A stretch of DNA of 64,000 nt from Methylotenera versatilis 301 (GTDB lineage Bacteria > Pseudomonadota > Gammaproteobacteria > Burkholderiales > Methylophilaceae), in NCBI RefSeq assembly GCF_000093025.1, contig NC_014207.1, positions 2,108,001 through 2,172,000 of the forward strand. The letters are read 5' to 3'. The position numbers and the translations under genes are program-made. Below, piece by piece: positions 9,396 through 20,269 of the stretch; position 1 is the first letter of the stretch, and each line of letters begins with the position of its first letter. Below the pieces are notes generated by a model that was given only the letters and a program-made list of their open reading frames with translations, ran no database searches and was not told the DNA's origin.

Positions 9396-9414
9396 GCCTT
9401 AGCCATCATTCAAC

Positions 9415-10397
9415 ATGGCAAAAGGCTTAAACCTTTCGAGCGATGCGAGCCTTAAACCTGACTTCAGGCTCAGCTCGCCTAAAACTTGGTTTCGCACGGC
9501 AATCGCCATAGACTCAACCACCACGCTAAGCCGCAGGCATATTTACATATTACCAACACGGTTTGGCTGGCTATTCGGCTTGCTGTTGATAGGTCTGCTA
9601 ACCGGTTCTATTAATTATTCCATCAGCTTAGGCTTTGCCATCACATTCTTATTGGCTGGATTAGGTTTAATTAGTATGTTGCATACTTGGCGTAATTTAG
9701 CTCATTTAAAAATCGAAGCAAAACGCGCAAACCCTGTATTTGCAGGTGAGCAAGCAGTGTTTGAACTGACCGTCATTGATGGTAGCAATCGCGCTCGTTA
9801 CAGTATTTTTGCGAAATTTGCAGACCAAGAGGCTGACATTCAAGATGTCCCGGCACTTGGAGAAGCTATGTTTAGGTTATCTTTACGCAGCCAAAAGCGC
9901 GGATGGCTAAAAACGCCTCGCATGACATTTAGCACCGAGTTTCCCGTATCACTATTTCATGTTTGGGCATATGCTGAAACGGCAAACCAATGCCTGATAT
10001 ACCCTAAGCCAAGCTTGCGCAGCCAAATATTACCTAGCGCAGATGCCGATGGCGCCACTGGACAATTATCAACCACGCAAGGTGACGATGATTTTGCCGG
10101 GCATCGCAATTACCAGTTTGGCGACTCGCCTAAACGCGTAGACTGGAAAGCATCCTCTCGCGAACAGGGCTTGCTAGTTAAGCAGTTTCAGGGTGAGGCT
10201 AGCTCTACTTTGTGGCTAGACTTCAATGCAACAACTAGCAACAATCTAGAGTTACGCATTAGCCAGCTAACGCGCTGGGTGGTAGATGCTAACGCACAAC
10301 ACCTAAAATACGGCCTACGTTTACCGCAGCTCAGCATTCAACCCAGTACTGGTGACATCCATTATCACCAATGTTTAACCGCACTGGCACTTATGTA

Positions 10398-10398
<1 letters not shown>
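9415..10398 (+). CDS. DUF58 membrane-anchored protein
   Basis: A 327-residue protein with two adjacent membrane segments (about residues 45-90) followed by a domain containing the DUF58 signature YQFGDSPKRVDWKASSRE. It lies 19 bases after moxR, and its TAA overlaps the ATG of the transglutaminase gene by one base (TAATG). DUF58 proteins pair with MoxR ATPases and often have VWA-like folds. This one ends soon after the motif and may have only part of the VWA-like region. Function beyond the complex is unknown. Confidence 0.88.
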
Positions 10399-12904
<2,506 letters not shown>

Positions 12905-12907
<3 letters not shown>

Positions 12908-12946
12908 GCAATAAAAAACCCGCCTTAGCGGGTTTTTTATTGCTTA
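12905..12946. terminator. Bidirectional terminator after tadA
   Basis: A perfect 19-base inverted repeat with a CTTA loop. The GC core is ACCCGC/GCGGGT, flanked by A-runs and T-runs. The left arm includes the tadA stop codon. It ends both the rightward MoxR-tadA and the leftward BI-1 transcripts. Confidence 0.93.
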
Positions 12947-12963
12947 TAAATCCAGCTAGCGCA

Positions 12964-13653
12964 TTAATCTCTGTTACCCATCAATGCCATCAAAATATTA
13001 AGCAAATTCACAAAAATATTATAAATATCAAGATACAGATTTAATGTCGCCATGACATAGTTGGTTTGACCACCACGTACAATCTGGTTAACGTCATACA
13101 AAATGTAGCCTGAAAAAATGATGACCGATATACCTGATATCGCCAGAGACAACACAGGAATATGCAGGAATGCATTCGCTAGCGAAGCAATGATGGCAAG
13201 AATCAAGCCGATAAATAGAAATTTACCGAGATAGTTAAAATCACGCGCTGGTGAAGAAGCAATTGCAGCTAAGCTCAAAAATGTAATGCCAGTGCCAGCG
13301 GCAGCAAGACCCACAATCTGCCCACCATTACTCAAATGTAAGGCGTGCTGCAAAATTGGCCCTAACATTAAGCCAAACAAGAATGTAACGCCTAATAACA
13401 ACCACACACCCACGCTACTATTTTTATTTGCGTCTATTAATTTAAACATACCAAACATCACGGCTAAGTAACCAATGCCAAATATGAACGGGTGTAATGC
13501 GATAAAGCTAAAATCTATTTGCAAACCAAAATAAGCACCTATCACTGTTGGAATAAGTGAAAGTCCTAACAAAGCATAAGTGTTACGCAACACTTTATTG
13601 GTAACCATTTGCGCTGATTCTGAACGACCTAGAACAGGTGTATTGTCAAACAT
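12964..13653 (-). CDS. Bax inhibitor-1/YccA-family membrane protein
   Basis: A 229-residue integral membrane protein with about seven transmembrane segments, ending in a charged GNRD tail. The family pattern ISVIIFSGYILYDVNQI, with its conserved Asp, is present. Bacterial members (YbhL, YccA) are inner-membrane proteins; YccA restrains the FtsH protease and others behave as pH-sensitive calcium channels. It is monocistronic. Its upstream region carries three tandem 15-base repeats. Confidence 0.92.
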   Translation of the reverse strand: MFDNTPVLGRSESAQMVTNKVLRNTYALLGLSLIPTVIGAYFGLQIDFSFIALHPFIFGIGYLAVMFGMFKLIDANKNSSVGVWLLLGVTFLFGLMLGPILQHALHLSNGGQIVGLAAAGTGITFLSLAAIASSPARDFNYLGKFLFIGLILAIIASLANAFLHIPVLSLAISGISVIIFSGYILYDVNQIVRGGQTNYVMATLNLYLDIYNIFVNLLNILMALMGNRD

Positions 13654-13693
13654 TGTGTATTCCTTTAAGTAATAAAAAACTAAATTACTAAGT

Positions 13694-13738
13694 TTATTAA
13701 GATAGTGTTTATTAAGACACTGCTTACTAAGATAGCGT
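13694..13738. repeat. Three tandem 15-base repeats upstream of the BI-1 gene
   Basis: Units beginning at 13694, 13709 and 13724 share TTAyTAAGA followed by variable TAGTG-like bases. They lie 41-85 bases upstream of the BI-1 start codon, so they may be regulator sites or a slipped duplication. Confidence 0.6.
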
Positions 13739-13795
13739 TTAAGCCAATAAGTTTCAAGTGATAAATTGTTACAAATTAATGATGATGAAGCTTAC

Positions 13796-14842
13796 CTAGA
13801 CAAACAACTCACCTTCAGATTTCCCAACTAAGGCCACTTGATGCACAGCTTTTACAAAGTCTGCACTTTCGTGCAATTGATCTAGACTGAGCGGATTTCT
13901 TTGTCCATGCATGCGTGCCAGCCTTGCAATGCTTTGCGCGGAAATCGTCCATTTGAGATTCGCCAGCAGCTCATCTGCCATGGCTGGCTGATTGCATAGC
14001 AACACCATATCGCAGCCAGCATTTAAAGCGGCTAAAGCACGCGTAGTCACATCACCTCCCGCAGTTGCTGCCTCCATACTTAAATCATCGCTAAAAATAA
14101 CACCGTTAAAACCTAGGCGCTCTCTTAGAATTTTTTGCAACCAACGTGGCGAGAAGCCAGCAGGCTTATCATCCACCTTAGAGTAAATGACATGCGCAGG
14201 CATAATGGCTTGAATACCATCGTCAATCAGCATTCTGAAAGGCTGCATATCATTTTGTGCGATTTGGTCAAACTCGCGGTCATCCACTGGCATGCTTACA
14301 TGTGAATCTGCCGTGACAAAGCCATGACCCGGAAAGTGCTTACCCACCGCCGCCATACCGCCTTTTTTAAGACCTTGCATCAGTGAAAAGGCTAAATCAT
14401 TAATCGCTTGTGGCTTAAGGTGAAACGCTCTATCGCCAATGACTAAGCTATCGCCATAGTCCATATCAAGCACTGGCGTAAAACTGAAATCAATGCCGTG
14501 CGCACGTAATTCTGCCGCTAAAATCCAACCAGCCTCCACCGCAAGCTCTTTCGCTTTTTTCGGATTGGTGTCCCAAATCTTGCCAAATTCACGCATAGGT
14601 GGGATTTTAGTAAAACCGTCTCTAAATCGCTGCACGCGACCACCTTCATGGTCCACGGCAATTAAAAGCGGTGGCTGGCGAACCGCATGAATGCTTGCTG
14701 TCAGGGCATCTAATTGCGCGTTATTTTCATAGTTACGTTTAAATAAAATAACACCACCCACCAATGGATGCTGCAAACGGCGTATATCTTCTGCCGTGAG
14801 CACTGTACCAACCACATCCAACATAATAGGACCTAATGACAT
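13796..14842 (-). CDS. nagZ: Beta-N-acetylhexosaminidase NagZ
   Basis: A cytoplasmic GH3 glucosaminidase that removes GlcNAc from 1,6-anhydro-MurNAc peptides in peptidoglycan recycling. The KHFPGHG loop (with the catalytic His in the following TADSH) and the VIFSDDLSM nucleophile segment are present. I start at ATG 14842 (MSLGPIML) because AAAGGTAG precedes it and family members begin this way; the frame extends to 14875. It is the last gene of a minus-strand row with ABC permeases, an L,D-transpeptidase and a binding protein, suggesting cell-wall turnover. Confidence 0.95.
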   Translation of the reverse strand: MSLGPIMLDVVGTVLTAEDIRRLQHPLVGGVILFKRNYENNAQLDALTASIHAVRQPPLLIAVDHEGGRVQRFRDGFTKIPPMREFGKIWDTNPKKAKELAVEAGWILAAELRAHGIDFSFTPVLDMDYGDSLVIGDRAFHLKPQAINDLAFSLMQGLKKGGMAAVGKHFPGHGFVTADSHVSMPVDDREFDQIAQNDMQPFRMLIDDGIQAIMPAHVIYSKVDDKPAGFSPRWLQKILRERLGFNGVIFSDDLSMEAATAGGDVTTRALAALNAGCDMVLLCNQPAMADELLANLKWTISAQSIARLARMHGQRNPLSLDQLHESADFVKAVHQVALVGKSEGELFV

Positions 14843-14908
14843 ATTTCTACCTTTAAAATCTATTTTCTCAACCATATTGTAGATCGTACAAACGACAGAC
14901 CTACAATT

Positions 14909-15700
14909 TTACTGTTCTGTTCTTACGTCTAACTTATCGCGTAAATAATCGCCGCCTAGGTTAATCGCTAAAATCAAACTCATCAAGCTTAATCCTACAA
15001 TTAACACATAATGCGGCGCGATTAGCATGTATCGCACACCATCACGCAGCATGGCTCCCCAAGAAGCATTCGGCGCCTGTATACCCAAACCAAGAAAAGA
15101 CAGGCTGGCCTCGGCAATCATCACACTAGCCAGACTATAAGTTGCTTCTACAACTAATATCGACATCAATAAGGGCAAAATATGCCTAAAAATCATACGA
15201 GGTACAGATGCGCCTAACGATTCTGCAGCCAACACATGTTGACGATTTCGCAGTCCTAGCGCTTGCCCACGAGTGAGTCTTGCGTAGCTCACCCAACCCG
15301 TGATGCTTAAAGCGATCATCAAGTTCACCAAGCCTGGACCTAGTACTGCCGCAAATGCAATCGCTAGCAAAATGCCAGGGAAGGCTAAAAACACATCGGT
15401 AATTTGCATCAATGCACGGTCTATCTTGCCGCCGTAAAAACCTGCCAGTAGACCTACACATACGCCAACCAACATGGTAATGGCTGTAACGATGATGGAA
15501 ACCATAAACGAAACTTCAACACCACGTAAAAGGCGTGCCAGTATGCTACGACCTAGATCATCTGCTCCCAACAAGTAAGAAAAGCTTGGCGAACTGAGAA
15601 TGCCATTCAAGTCAATCTGATTCGGGTTAAGCTGCAACAATCGTCCAAGAACAACTGCGGCTAGCCAAAATATCAAAATAGAAGATGCGAATTTTTTCAT
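14909..15700 (-). CDS. Peptide-type ABC transporter permease (DppC/OppC family)
   Basis: A 263-residue inner-membrane permease with about six membrane segments. It has the family's LGADDLGRSILARLLRG motif near the N-terminus and an EAA-type loop (AAESLGASVPRMIFRHILP) that docks the ATPase. It follows the partner permease by 18 bases. No ATPase gene is nearby, so the ATP-binding subunits must be encoded elsewhere or shared. The substrate is probably a peptide; nagZ and the L,D-transpeptidase beside it suggest murein peptides (inference). Confidence 0.92.
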   Translation of the reverse strand: MKKFASSILIFWLAAVVLGRLLQLNPNQIDLNGILSSPSFSYLLGADDLGRSILARLLRGVEVSFMVSIIVTAITMLVGVCVGLLAGFYGGKIDRALMQITDVFLAFPGILLAIAFAAVLGPGLVNLMIALSITGWVSYARLTRGQALGLRNRQHVLAAESLGASVPRMIFRHILPLLMSILVVEATYSLASVMIAEASLSFLGLGIQAPNASWGAMLRDGVRYMLIAPHYVLIVGLSLMSLILAINLGGDYLRDKLDVRTEQ

Positions 15701-15718
15701 TTAATCATCAAGCAAACT

Positions 15719-16636
15719 TTACGCACTGACTCTAACTCTAGGGTCAGCAAATCGATATAAGGTATCTGTGATTAGATTTACCAATACATAACTCAAAGCG
15801 ACAATCAGCACACAAGCTTGTGTCACAGGGTAATCACGTTTCTCGATACTTTCCACCAACAAGCGGCCGATGCCGTCCCAGCTAAAAATCGTTTCGGTAA
15901 TCACTGTGCCTGCCAGCAAACTACCCATTTGCAGACCAACAATGGTAATAATTGGCAACAAGGCAGCACGTAAAGCGTGGCGTAAAATCACTGCCTGTTC
16001 AGTTAAACCTTTGGCACGCGCAGTACGAATATAATCGTCATTTAGTACCTCAAGCAAACTGGTGCGCGTCATGCGCGTAAGTATTGCGCTTAGGCCAAAA
16101 CCTAAAGTCAACGCGGGCAGAATAATCGAAGCCCCAGAATCCATGCCACTGACAGGCAGCCAACCCAGCCACACAGCGAATATCAGCATTAACATTGGTC
16201 CTAGCCAAAAAGCTGGCATGGCAGATAAGCGCACACTCACTAAAGTCACTACAATATCTTGCCAATGATTTGCTTTTAAAGCAGCGTAAATTCCCATAGG
16301 TACGCCTAAAGCAATGCCTATAAACAAAGATAATAACGCCAACTTCACCGTAGCTGGATAGCGAGTTTTAACTATTTCAACAATTGGCGTTTTTGTGTGG
16401 ATAGACTTACCTAAATCACCCTGCGACAACTTAGCCAAATAAGTACCAAACTGCTGGATAAGCGGCTGATCTAGCCCCAAGTCAGCACGTAATTGAGTAC
16501 GGTCAGCGGTGCTGGCAGATTCGCCTAGCATAACTTCCACTGGGTCACCCGGTACCAAATGAATCAGTAAAAAGGTAAGTAGCAATACGCCGAAAATGAC
16601 GATAGCGAAGTTTGATAGTTTTTTGATTAAAAACAA
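15719..16636 (-). CDS. Peptide-type ABC transporter permease (DppB/OppB family), TTG start
   Basis: A 305-residue inner-membrane permease with the family N-terminus (LLTFLLIHLVPGDPVEVMLGE) and the EAA loop TARAKGLTEQAVILRHALR. It starts at TTG 16636. GGAG lies 7 bases upstream, and both the ribosome site and the start codon fall inside the arm of an inverted repeat element. The N-terminus matches the family, so the start is credible. It pairs with the DppC-like permease downstream and with the solute-binding lipoprotein upstream, separated from it by the L,D-transpeptidase and repeats. Confidence 0.9.
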   Translation of the reverse strand: MFLIKKLSNFAIVIFGVLLLTFLLIHLVPGDPVEVMLGESASTADRTQLRADLGLDQPLIQQFGTYLAKLSQGDLGKSIHTKTPIVEIVKTRYPATVKLALLSLFIGIALGVPMGIYAALKANHWQDIVVTLVSVRLSAMPAFWLGPMLMLIFAVWLGWLPVSGMDSGASIILPALTLGFGLSAILTRMTRTSLLEVLNDDYIRTARAKGLTEQAVILRHALRAALLPIITIVGLQMGSLLAGTVITETIFSWDGIGRLLVESIEKRDYPVTQACVLIVALSYVLVNLITDTLYRFADPRVRVSA

Positions 16637-16772
16637 ATTTAAACTCCGTCATTCCCGCACAGGCGGGAATCTAGGCAATGAACGTATCTAAAGCATGTTG
16701 TTAATGCCACGATGCACCAGTCCGGACTGGATTCCCGCCTGCGCGGGAATGACTATGGTGAAGTTTAAATTT
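16635..16772. repeat. REP-like inverted repeat element
   Basis: Outer arms AAATTTAAACT (16635-16645) and AGTTTAAATTT (16762-16772) enclose inner arms of the widespread GTCATTCCCGC...GCGGGAATGAC type (16648-16670 and 16731-16753). Each inner arm is itself a small palindrome. The element could fold into a long hairpin or cruciform. Its left end carries the ribosome site and TTG start of the DppB-like permease. Confidence 0.8.
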
Positions 16773-16797
16773 CATTCAGAAATAACGCCAAATTTAA

Positions 16798-16875
16798 CTG
16801 TCATCCTGAGCATAGCGAAGGATCCAGCACTTTGGTCACAAAAAACTGGATTCTTCACTACGTTCAGAATGACAG
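16798..16875. repeat. Second inverted repeat (TGTCATCCTGAGC type)
   Basis: Arms of about 30 bases (16798-16827 and 16846-16875) match at most positions. The left begins CTGTCATCCTGAGC and the right ends CAGAATGACAG. This motif family is dispersed in many bacterial genomes as REP- or MITE-like repeats. No gene is needed to explain it. Confidence 0.75.
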
Positions 16876-16890
16876 GCTTGAATTGACGCT

Positions 16891-17370
16891 TCATTCAGCT
16901 ATCACCACAGACGTGCCAAAGTCAATCCAATCAAACAGCTCAATCACCTCCGCATTATGCATACGCACACAGCCATGTGAGCCAATCTTGCCAAGCTCTG
17001 TGCTATCAGGCGTGCCATGAATATAAATATAACGTTGCATGGTATCCACATTACCCAAGCGATTCTTACCAATTTCTTTACCTGAAAGCCACAAAATACG
17101 CGTCAAAATCCAATCTCTGTTTGGAAACTCTGCCATCAATTCTGGGGTATATATTTCACCCGTAGGTCTGCGTCCAACAAACACGGTGTTCACTGCCGCA
17201 CCCGCACCAATCTTAGCGCGGATAATATGTTGTCCTAATGGGGTACAGCCGCTATTTTTCTCGCAACCAACGCCATTCGCCGCAGTAGATACACTGTATT
17301 TAGCCTTTACGCCGCCGAAGTTATCAAAAAGCGTGAGAGTTTGATTGGAAATAGAGATTTCAATGTGCAT
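16891..17370 (-). CDS. L,D-transpeptidase (YkuD family)
   Basis: A single YkuD domain of 159 residues with the catalytic histidine in HGTPDSTELGKIG and the nucleophile in SHGCVRMHN. The start at ATG 17370 (MHIEISISNQ) fits relatives and overlaps the end of the binding-protein gene by 11 bases; longer in-frame starts exist up to 17529. No signal peptide is visible, as in many small betaproteobacterial members, so the location is uncertain. It would form or edit 3-3 crosslinks or process murein peptides. Confidence 0.9.
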   Translation of the reverse strand: MHIEISISNQTLTLFDNFGGVKAKYSVSTAANGVGCEKNSGCTPLGQHIIRAKIGAGAAVNTVFVGRRPTGEIYTPELMAEFPNRDWILTRILWLSGKEIGKNRLGNVDTMQRYIYIHGTPDSTELGKIGSHGCVRMHNAEVIELFDWIDFGTSVVIAE

Positions 17371-18823
17371 AGCTAATTGTACCCAAATCATCCCAATTTC
17401 CATCAGGTTTTGCGTTGTAATTAGTGATACCTTTGCGCATGGCGGCAAATTGTCCTTCGTACCATAGTGGTATATAAGGTAATTGCTGGCGAATACGCGC
17501 CGTTGCTGCCTGCCAGTTTTCTTCAGCAAGTAGTTTATCTAGTTCAGCATCTGCGTATCTGCCACGGTTAAAGCCATTGGGAGGAGTGCTTTGTGAGCCA
17601 AAGGCTTTTAAATAAATTTCAGGCGTTTTAATGCCGACCCAAGTGAGACCGTACAATTGAAAGTTGCCTTGTTTTACGTCTTCAAAAAACGTGCCCCAAT
17701 CTAAGCTGCGGATCTCAAGGTCTATGCCTGCTTTAGCCATCTGTGCTTGCAAGATAGTAGCGAAGCGCACGCGCTGTGCATCGGTTGAGGTTTTATAAAC
17801 GAGTTTAAGTGGCAACTTAACACCCGCTTCTTGCAAAAGCTGTTTTGCTAAAGCTGGGTTGTAATCGTTTGGCGTTAAATCAGTATTGGGCTGATTCGTG
17901 TAATGTTCGGGCGGCAAAATCATGTCCGCTTCGCGACTATGTTGAATCATGGCTTTTGCTATGATTTGTTTACGGTCTATGGCATGTGAAATGGCTTGCC
18001 TGACTTTAAGCTTTTGCAATACTGGGTCTTCAAAATTCAAGCCAAGATAAGAAAAATTAGCACCTATACTGGTTTTTACAATCACATCAGGCTTAGTTTG
18101 CAGATATTTAACTAGCTCTGGCGGCAATTCTCCTTGTAACAAATCCACTTCACCATGCAGCAGCTTGAGCACACGTACAGTTGGGTCTTTTACCTCTATC
18201 AAGCTAATACGTTGATCATCGCCTACACGCTGTAAAGTTAACTTATTCTGCCAAGTGACAAACTTTAAAGGACCACTTCCTACAGGGACGTGCGAGAAGT
18301 CATAATTCTCCGCAATGAGTTTTGCGGGCAAAATCCCTAAAATAAGTTTGGCTGGAAAGTGCTTATCTGCTTGATTTAACTGAAACTCAACCGTGTCATT
18401 ATCGATTACCGTGATATTTTTAATATTGGCGAACTCGGCAGTATTAGGCGAGTCTTTTAAAGTGGCTAATGAATCGTAAGTGGCTTTTACGTCATTGGCT
18501 GTCAGCGGCATTTGATTATGAAACGATGCATGATTTTTATTCAGGGTAAATCGAAATGCCGTCGGGTTGAATTCTACCCAAGTAGCCAAGCTGGCGACTG
18601 GCTTTGATTGTGCATCGAAATCCACCAAACTTTGATACACCAATCGATTGACGCGCTCCGAAGCAGCATCTGTAGCATAGCGTGGATCTAAGTTCAGCGG
18701 CATCTGCCCAATGGCAAATACAATTTCATGTGAGGATGCGGATGGGTTTTGTTGAGTACAGGAGCCTGTACCCAACATTAGTAAAACCAAACAAAATTGC
18801 GCTAAAACTTTCAATGCCTTCAT
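17360..18823 (-). CDS. Family 5 extracellular solute-binding lipoprotein
   Basis: A 487-residue SBP_bac_5 (oligopeptide/dipeptide-type) binding protein. It has a lipoprotein signal peptide ending LMLGTGSC (Cys22, a slightly unusual lipobox). Features of the fold include ATDAASERVNRLVYQSLVDFD and the GSGPLKFV segment. It leads the row that continues with the L,D-transpeptidase, two permeases and nagZ. It probably delivers peptides, perhaps murein peptides, to the permeases. Confidence 0.92.
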   Translation of the reverse strand: MKALKVLAQFCLVLLMLGTGSCTQQNPSASSHEIVFAIGQMPLNLDPRYATDAASERVNRLVYQSLVDFDAQSKPVASLATWVEFNPTAFRFTLNKNHASFHNQMPLTANDVKATYDSLATLKDSPNTAEFANIKNITVIDNDTVEFQLNQADKHFPAKLILGILPAKLIAENYDFSHVPVGSGPLKFVTWQNKLTLQRVGDDQRISLIEVKDPTVRVLKLLHGEVDLLQGELPPELVKYLQTKPDVIVKTSIGANFSYLGLNFEDPVLQKLKVRQAISHAIDRKQIIAKAMIQHSREADMILPPEHYTNQPNTDLTPNDYNPALAKQLLQEAGVKLPLKLVYKTSTDAQRVRFATILQAQMAKAGIDLEIRSLDWGTFFEDVKQGNFQLYGLTWVGIKTPEIYLKAFGSQSTPPNGFNRGRYADAELDKLLAEENWQAATARIRQQLPYIPLWYEGQFAAMRKGITNYNAKPDGNWDDLGTISYAH

Positions 18824-18909
18824 AGCACCGAAGTTTACTAGATTATGAGTCGCTTAGACGCTTAGGTTAAATGAATATTTATATCTAAGATTATTAGAGT
18901 ACAAAAAAT

Positions 18910-18944
18910 AAAAGCCACGCTAGAGGGGAGCTAGCATGGCTTTT
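18910..18944 (-). terminator. Terminator after the beta-barrel gene
   Basis: A 14-base stem with one mismatch (AAAAGCCaCGCTAG / CTAGCaTGGCTTTT) and a 7-base loop, followed on the minus strand by a T-rich stretch. It ends the transcript of the beta-barrel gene and possibly of the whole upstream biosynthetic operon. Confidence 0.8.
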
Positions 18945-18972
18945 ACACTACAAGTCTTTTAAAGCTATCAAT

Positions 18973-19536
18973 CTAGAAGTTATATACAGCGCCTACACTC
19001 ACTACATTCGCGCCAAAATTATCTTTGCTATTCGTGACATCTTTAACAGCTGCTGAGTAATGATCCCAGCCTAAACGAATGCCGATATTCTTGTTGACGT
19101 TATACTCACCACCCAAACCATAAGTAACAGACGTTCTAGTATCATCATTCATAGGCGCAAGGCTTGATGACACTTTGGTTTTAGTTGCAGCAACACCGAG
19201 CTTACCGTAAAGATTAAACTCGTCATTGAGTGGCAAAAAGCCGATAGCAGCAATGCTGGCAGCATCGCCCTTTGCCGTACCGCTCACTTTATCAGTGACT
19301 TTACCGATACCTGTATATTCACCTTCCACACCCAAATACTTGTTAAATTTATAGCCTAAGACAATGCCGCCAACGGCAGATGAGCTTTTATCTTCGCCAT
19401 TAGGTGTGTTGATATTTGGCTTACCTACGCCGACATTTCCACCTGCATAGAAACCTTCATCACCTGCAAAAGCTGCGCTGGAAATAGTCGCAATGGCTAA
19501 CAAACTACCGAGCAATATTCTTTTAGTTATTTTCAT
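18973..19536 (-). CDS. Small outer-membrane beta-barrel protein (OmpA-barrel/opacity type)
   Basis: A 187-residue protein with a signal peptide (AAFA/GDEGFYAG near residue 24) and eight predicted beta-strands ending in the typical C-terminal aromatic (VGAVYNF). The strands GFYAGGNVGVG and GGEYNVNKNIGIRLGWDHYS are typical of OMP_b-brl domains. AAAGGATC precedes the ATG. It lies 62 bases after the TPR gene on the same strand, before a terminator. It may be the last gene of the sigma-54 operon or have its own promoter. No periplasmic OmpA peptidoglycan-binding domain is present. Confidence 0.85.
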   Translation of the reverse strand: MKITKRILLGSLLAIATISSAAFAGDEGFYAGGNVGVGKPNINTPNGEDKSSSAVGGIVLGYKFNKYLGVEGEYTGIGKVTDKVSGTAKGDAASIAAIGFLPLNDEFNLYGKLGVAATKTKVSSSLAPMNDDTRTSVTYGLGGEYNVNKNIGIRLGWDHYSAAVKDVTNSKDNFGANVVSVGAVYNF

Positions 19537-19598
19537 ATAGATCCTTTATAAATTATTAAACCGTTAATTAATCAAACTGTCGCTTTTTTAAAATCGTA

Positions 19599-20240
19599 TT
19601 AATTCACTTTTTTCTCTGCAGTTTTCAAACCTTCTTCAACTTCTTTCTTACGGCCTGCATCTGCATCTTCACGGCCAGGACGCGCAGGTGCGGCTAAAGC
19701 TTTTTTGTAATACTCCACAGCTTTTGCGTATTCGCCTTGCCCACTTAAAAAGTCAGCATAGAAATAATTAGGGTCTATGCCAGATGGATTAACTTGTAAG
19801 GCTTTTTCTAAATAAGTACGTGCTTTTTTCTTATCACCAAAACCAATTGGCCAGCCTGGTACTTTGTAATAGAGCGAACCTAAACTGGTGTAGGCAGACC
19901 CTTGCAAAGCATTTGGGCTAACCTTTTGTGATGCGAGTAATAAATCACGCGCCTTTTCAGCAAACTTTAAAGCACCGATTCCACCTTTAGCTTTGGCGTA
20001 ACCACTGTTTGAAATGGCTTCCCAAATCATGGCTTCTGGTGCATTGTCATTCGCTATAGTTACTTGGTGCGCTTTTTCAATAAGCACCTTAAAAGCGTCC
20101 TCTTGCGCATCTTTTGGCGTTTGATAATTCGCTTTTGCCCACTCGTGTTGAATCTGGGCGACTTCAGCATCTAATTTTTCATCAGCAAATGCTGGGCTTG
20201 ATAGTGCAATGAAACTTAGCAACAACATCATGTTTTTCAT
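19599..20240 (-). CDS. Secreted TPR protein of the oxidase operon
   Basis: A 213-residue protein with a signal peptide (SSPAFA/DEK) and tetratricopeptide-like helices in the second half, including LYYKVPGWPIGFGDKKKA and YFYADFLSGQGEYAKAVEYY. ATG 20240 is preferred over the longer frame (to 20360) because AAGGAA lies just upstream and a clean signal peptide follows. It starts 29 bases after the SDR gene. It is probably periplasmic and may be a scaffold or carrier-type partner for the operon's product. No specific function is known to me. Confidence 0.85.
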   Translation of the reverse strand: MKNMMLLLSFIALSSPAFADEKLDAEVAQIQHEWAKANYQTPKDAQEDAFKVLIEKAHQVTIANDNAPEAMIWEAISNSGYAKAKGGIGALKFAEKARDLLLASQKVSPNALQGSAYTSLGSLYYKVPGWPIGFGDKKKARTYLEKALQVNPSGIDPNYFYADFLSGQGEYAKAVEYYKKALAAPARPGREDADAGRKKEVEEGLKTAEKKVN

Positions 20241-20269
20241 ATATCTTTTCCTTTGTGACAAATACGTTC

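Noticed and set aside
16695-17344. Several small plus-strand open frames around the repeat region and the L,D-transpeptidase
   Set aside because: They lie over inverted repeats or antisense to the L,D-transpeptidase gene, lack ribosome sites and resemble no protein family.
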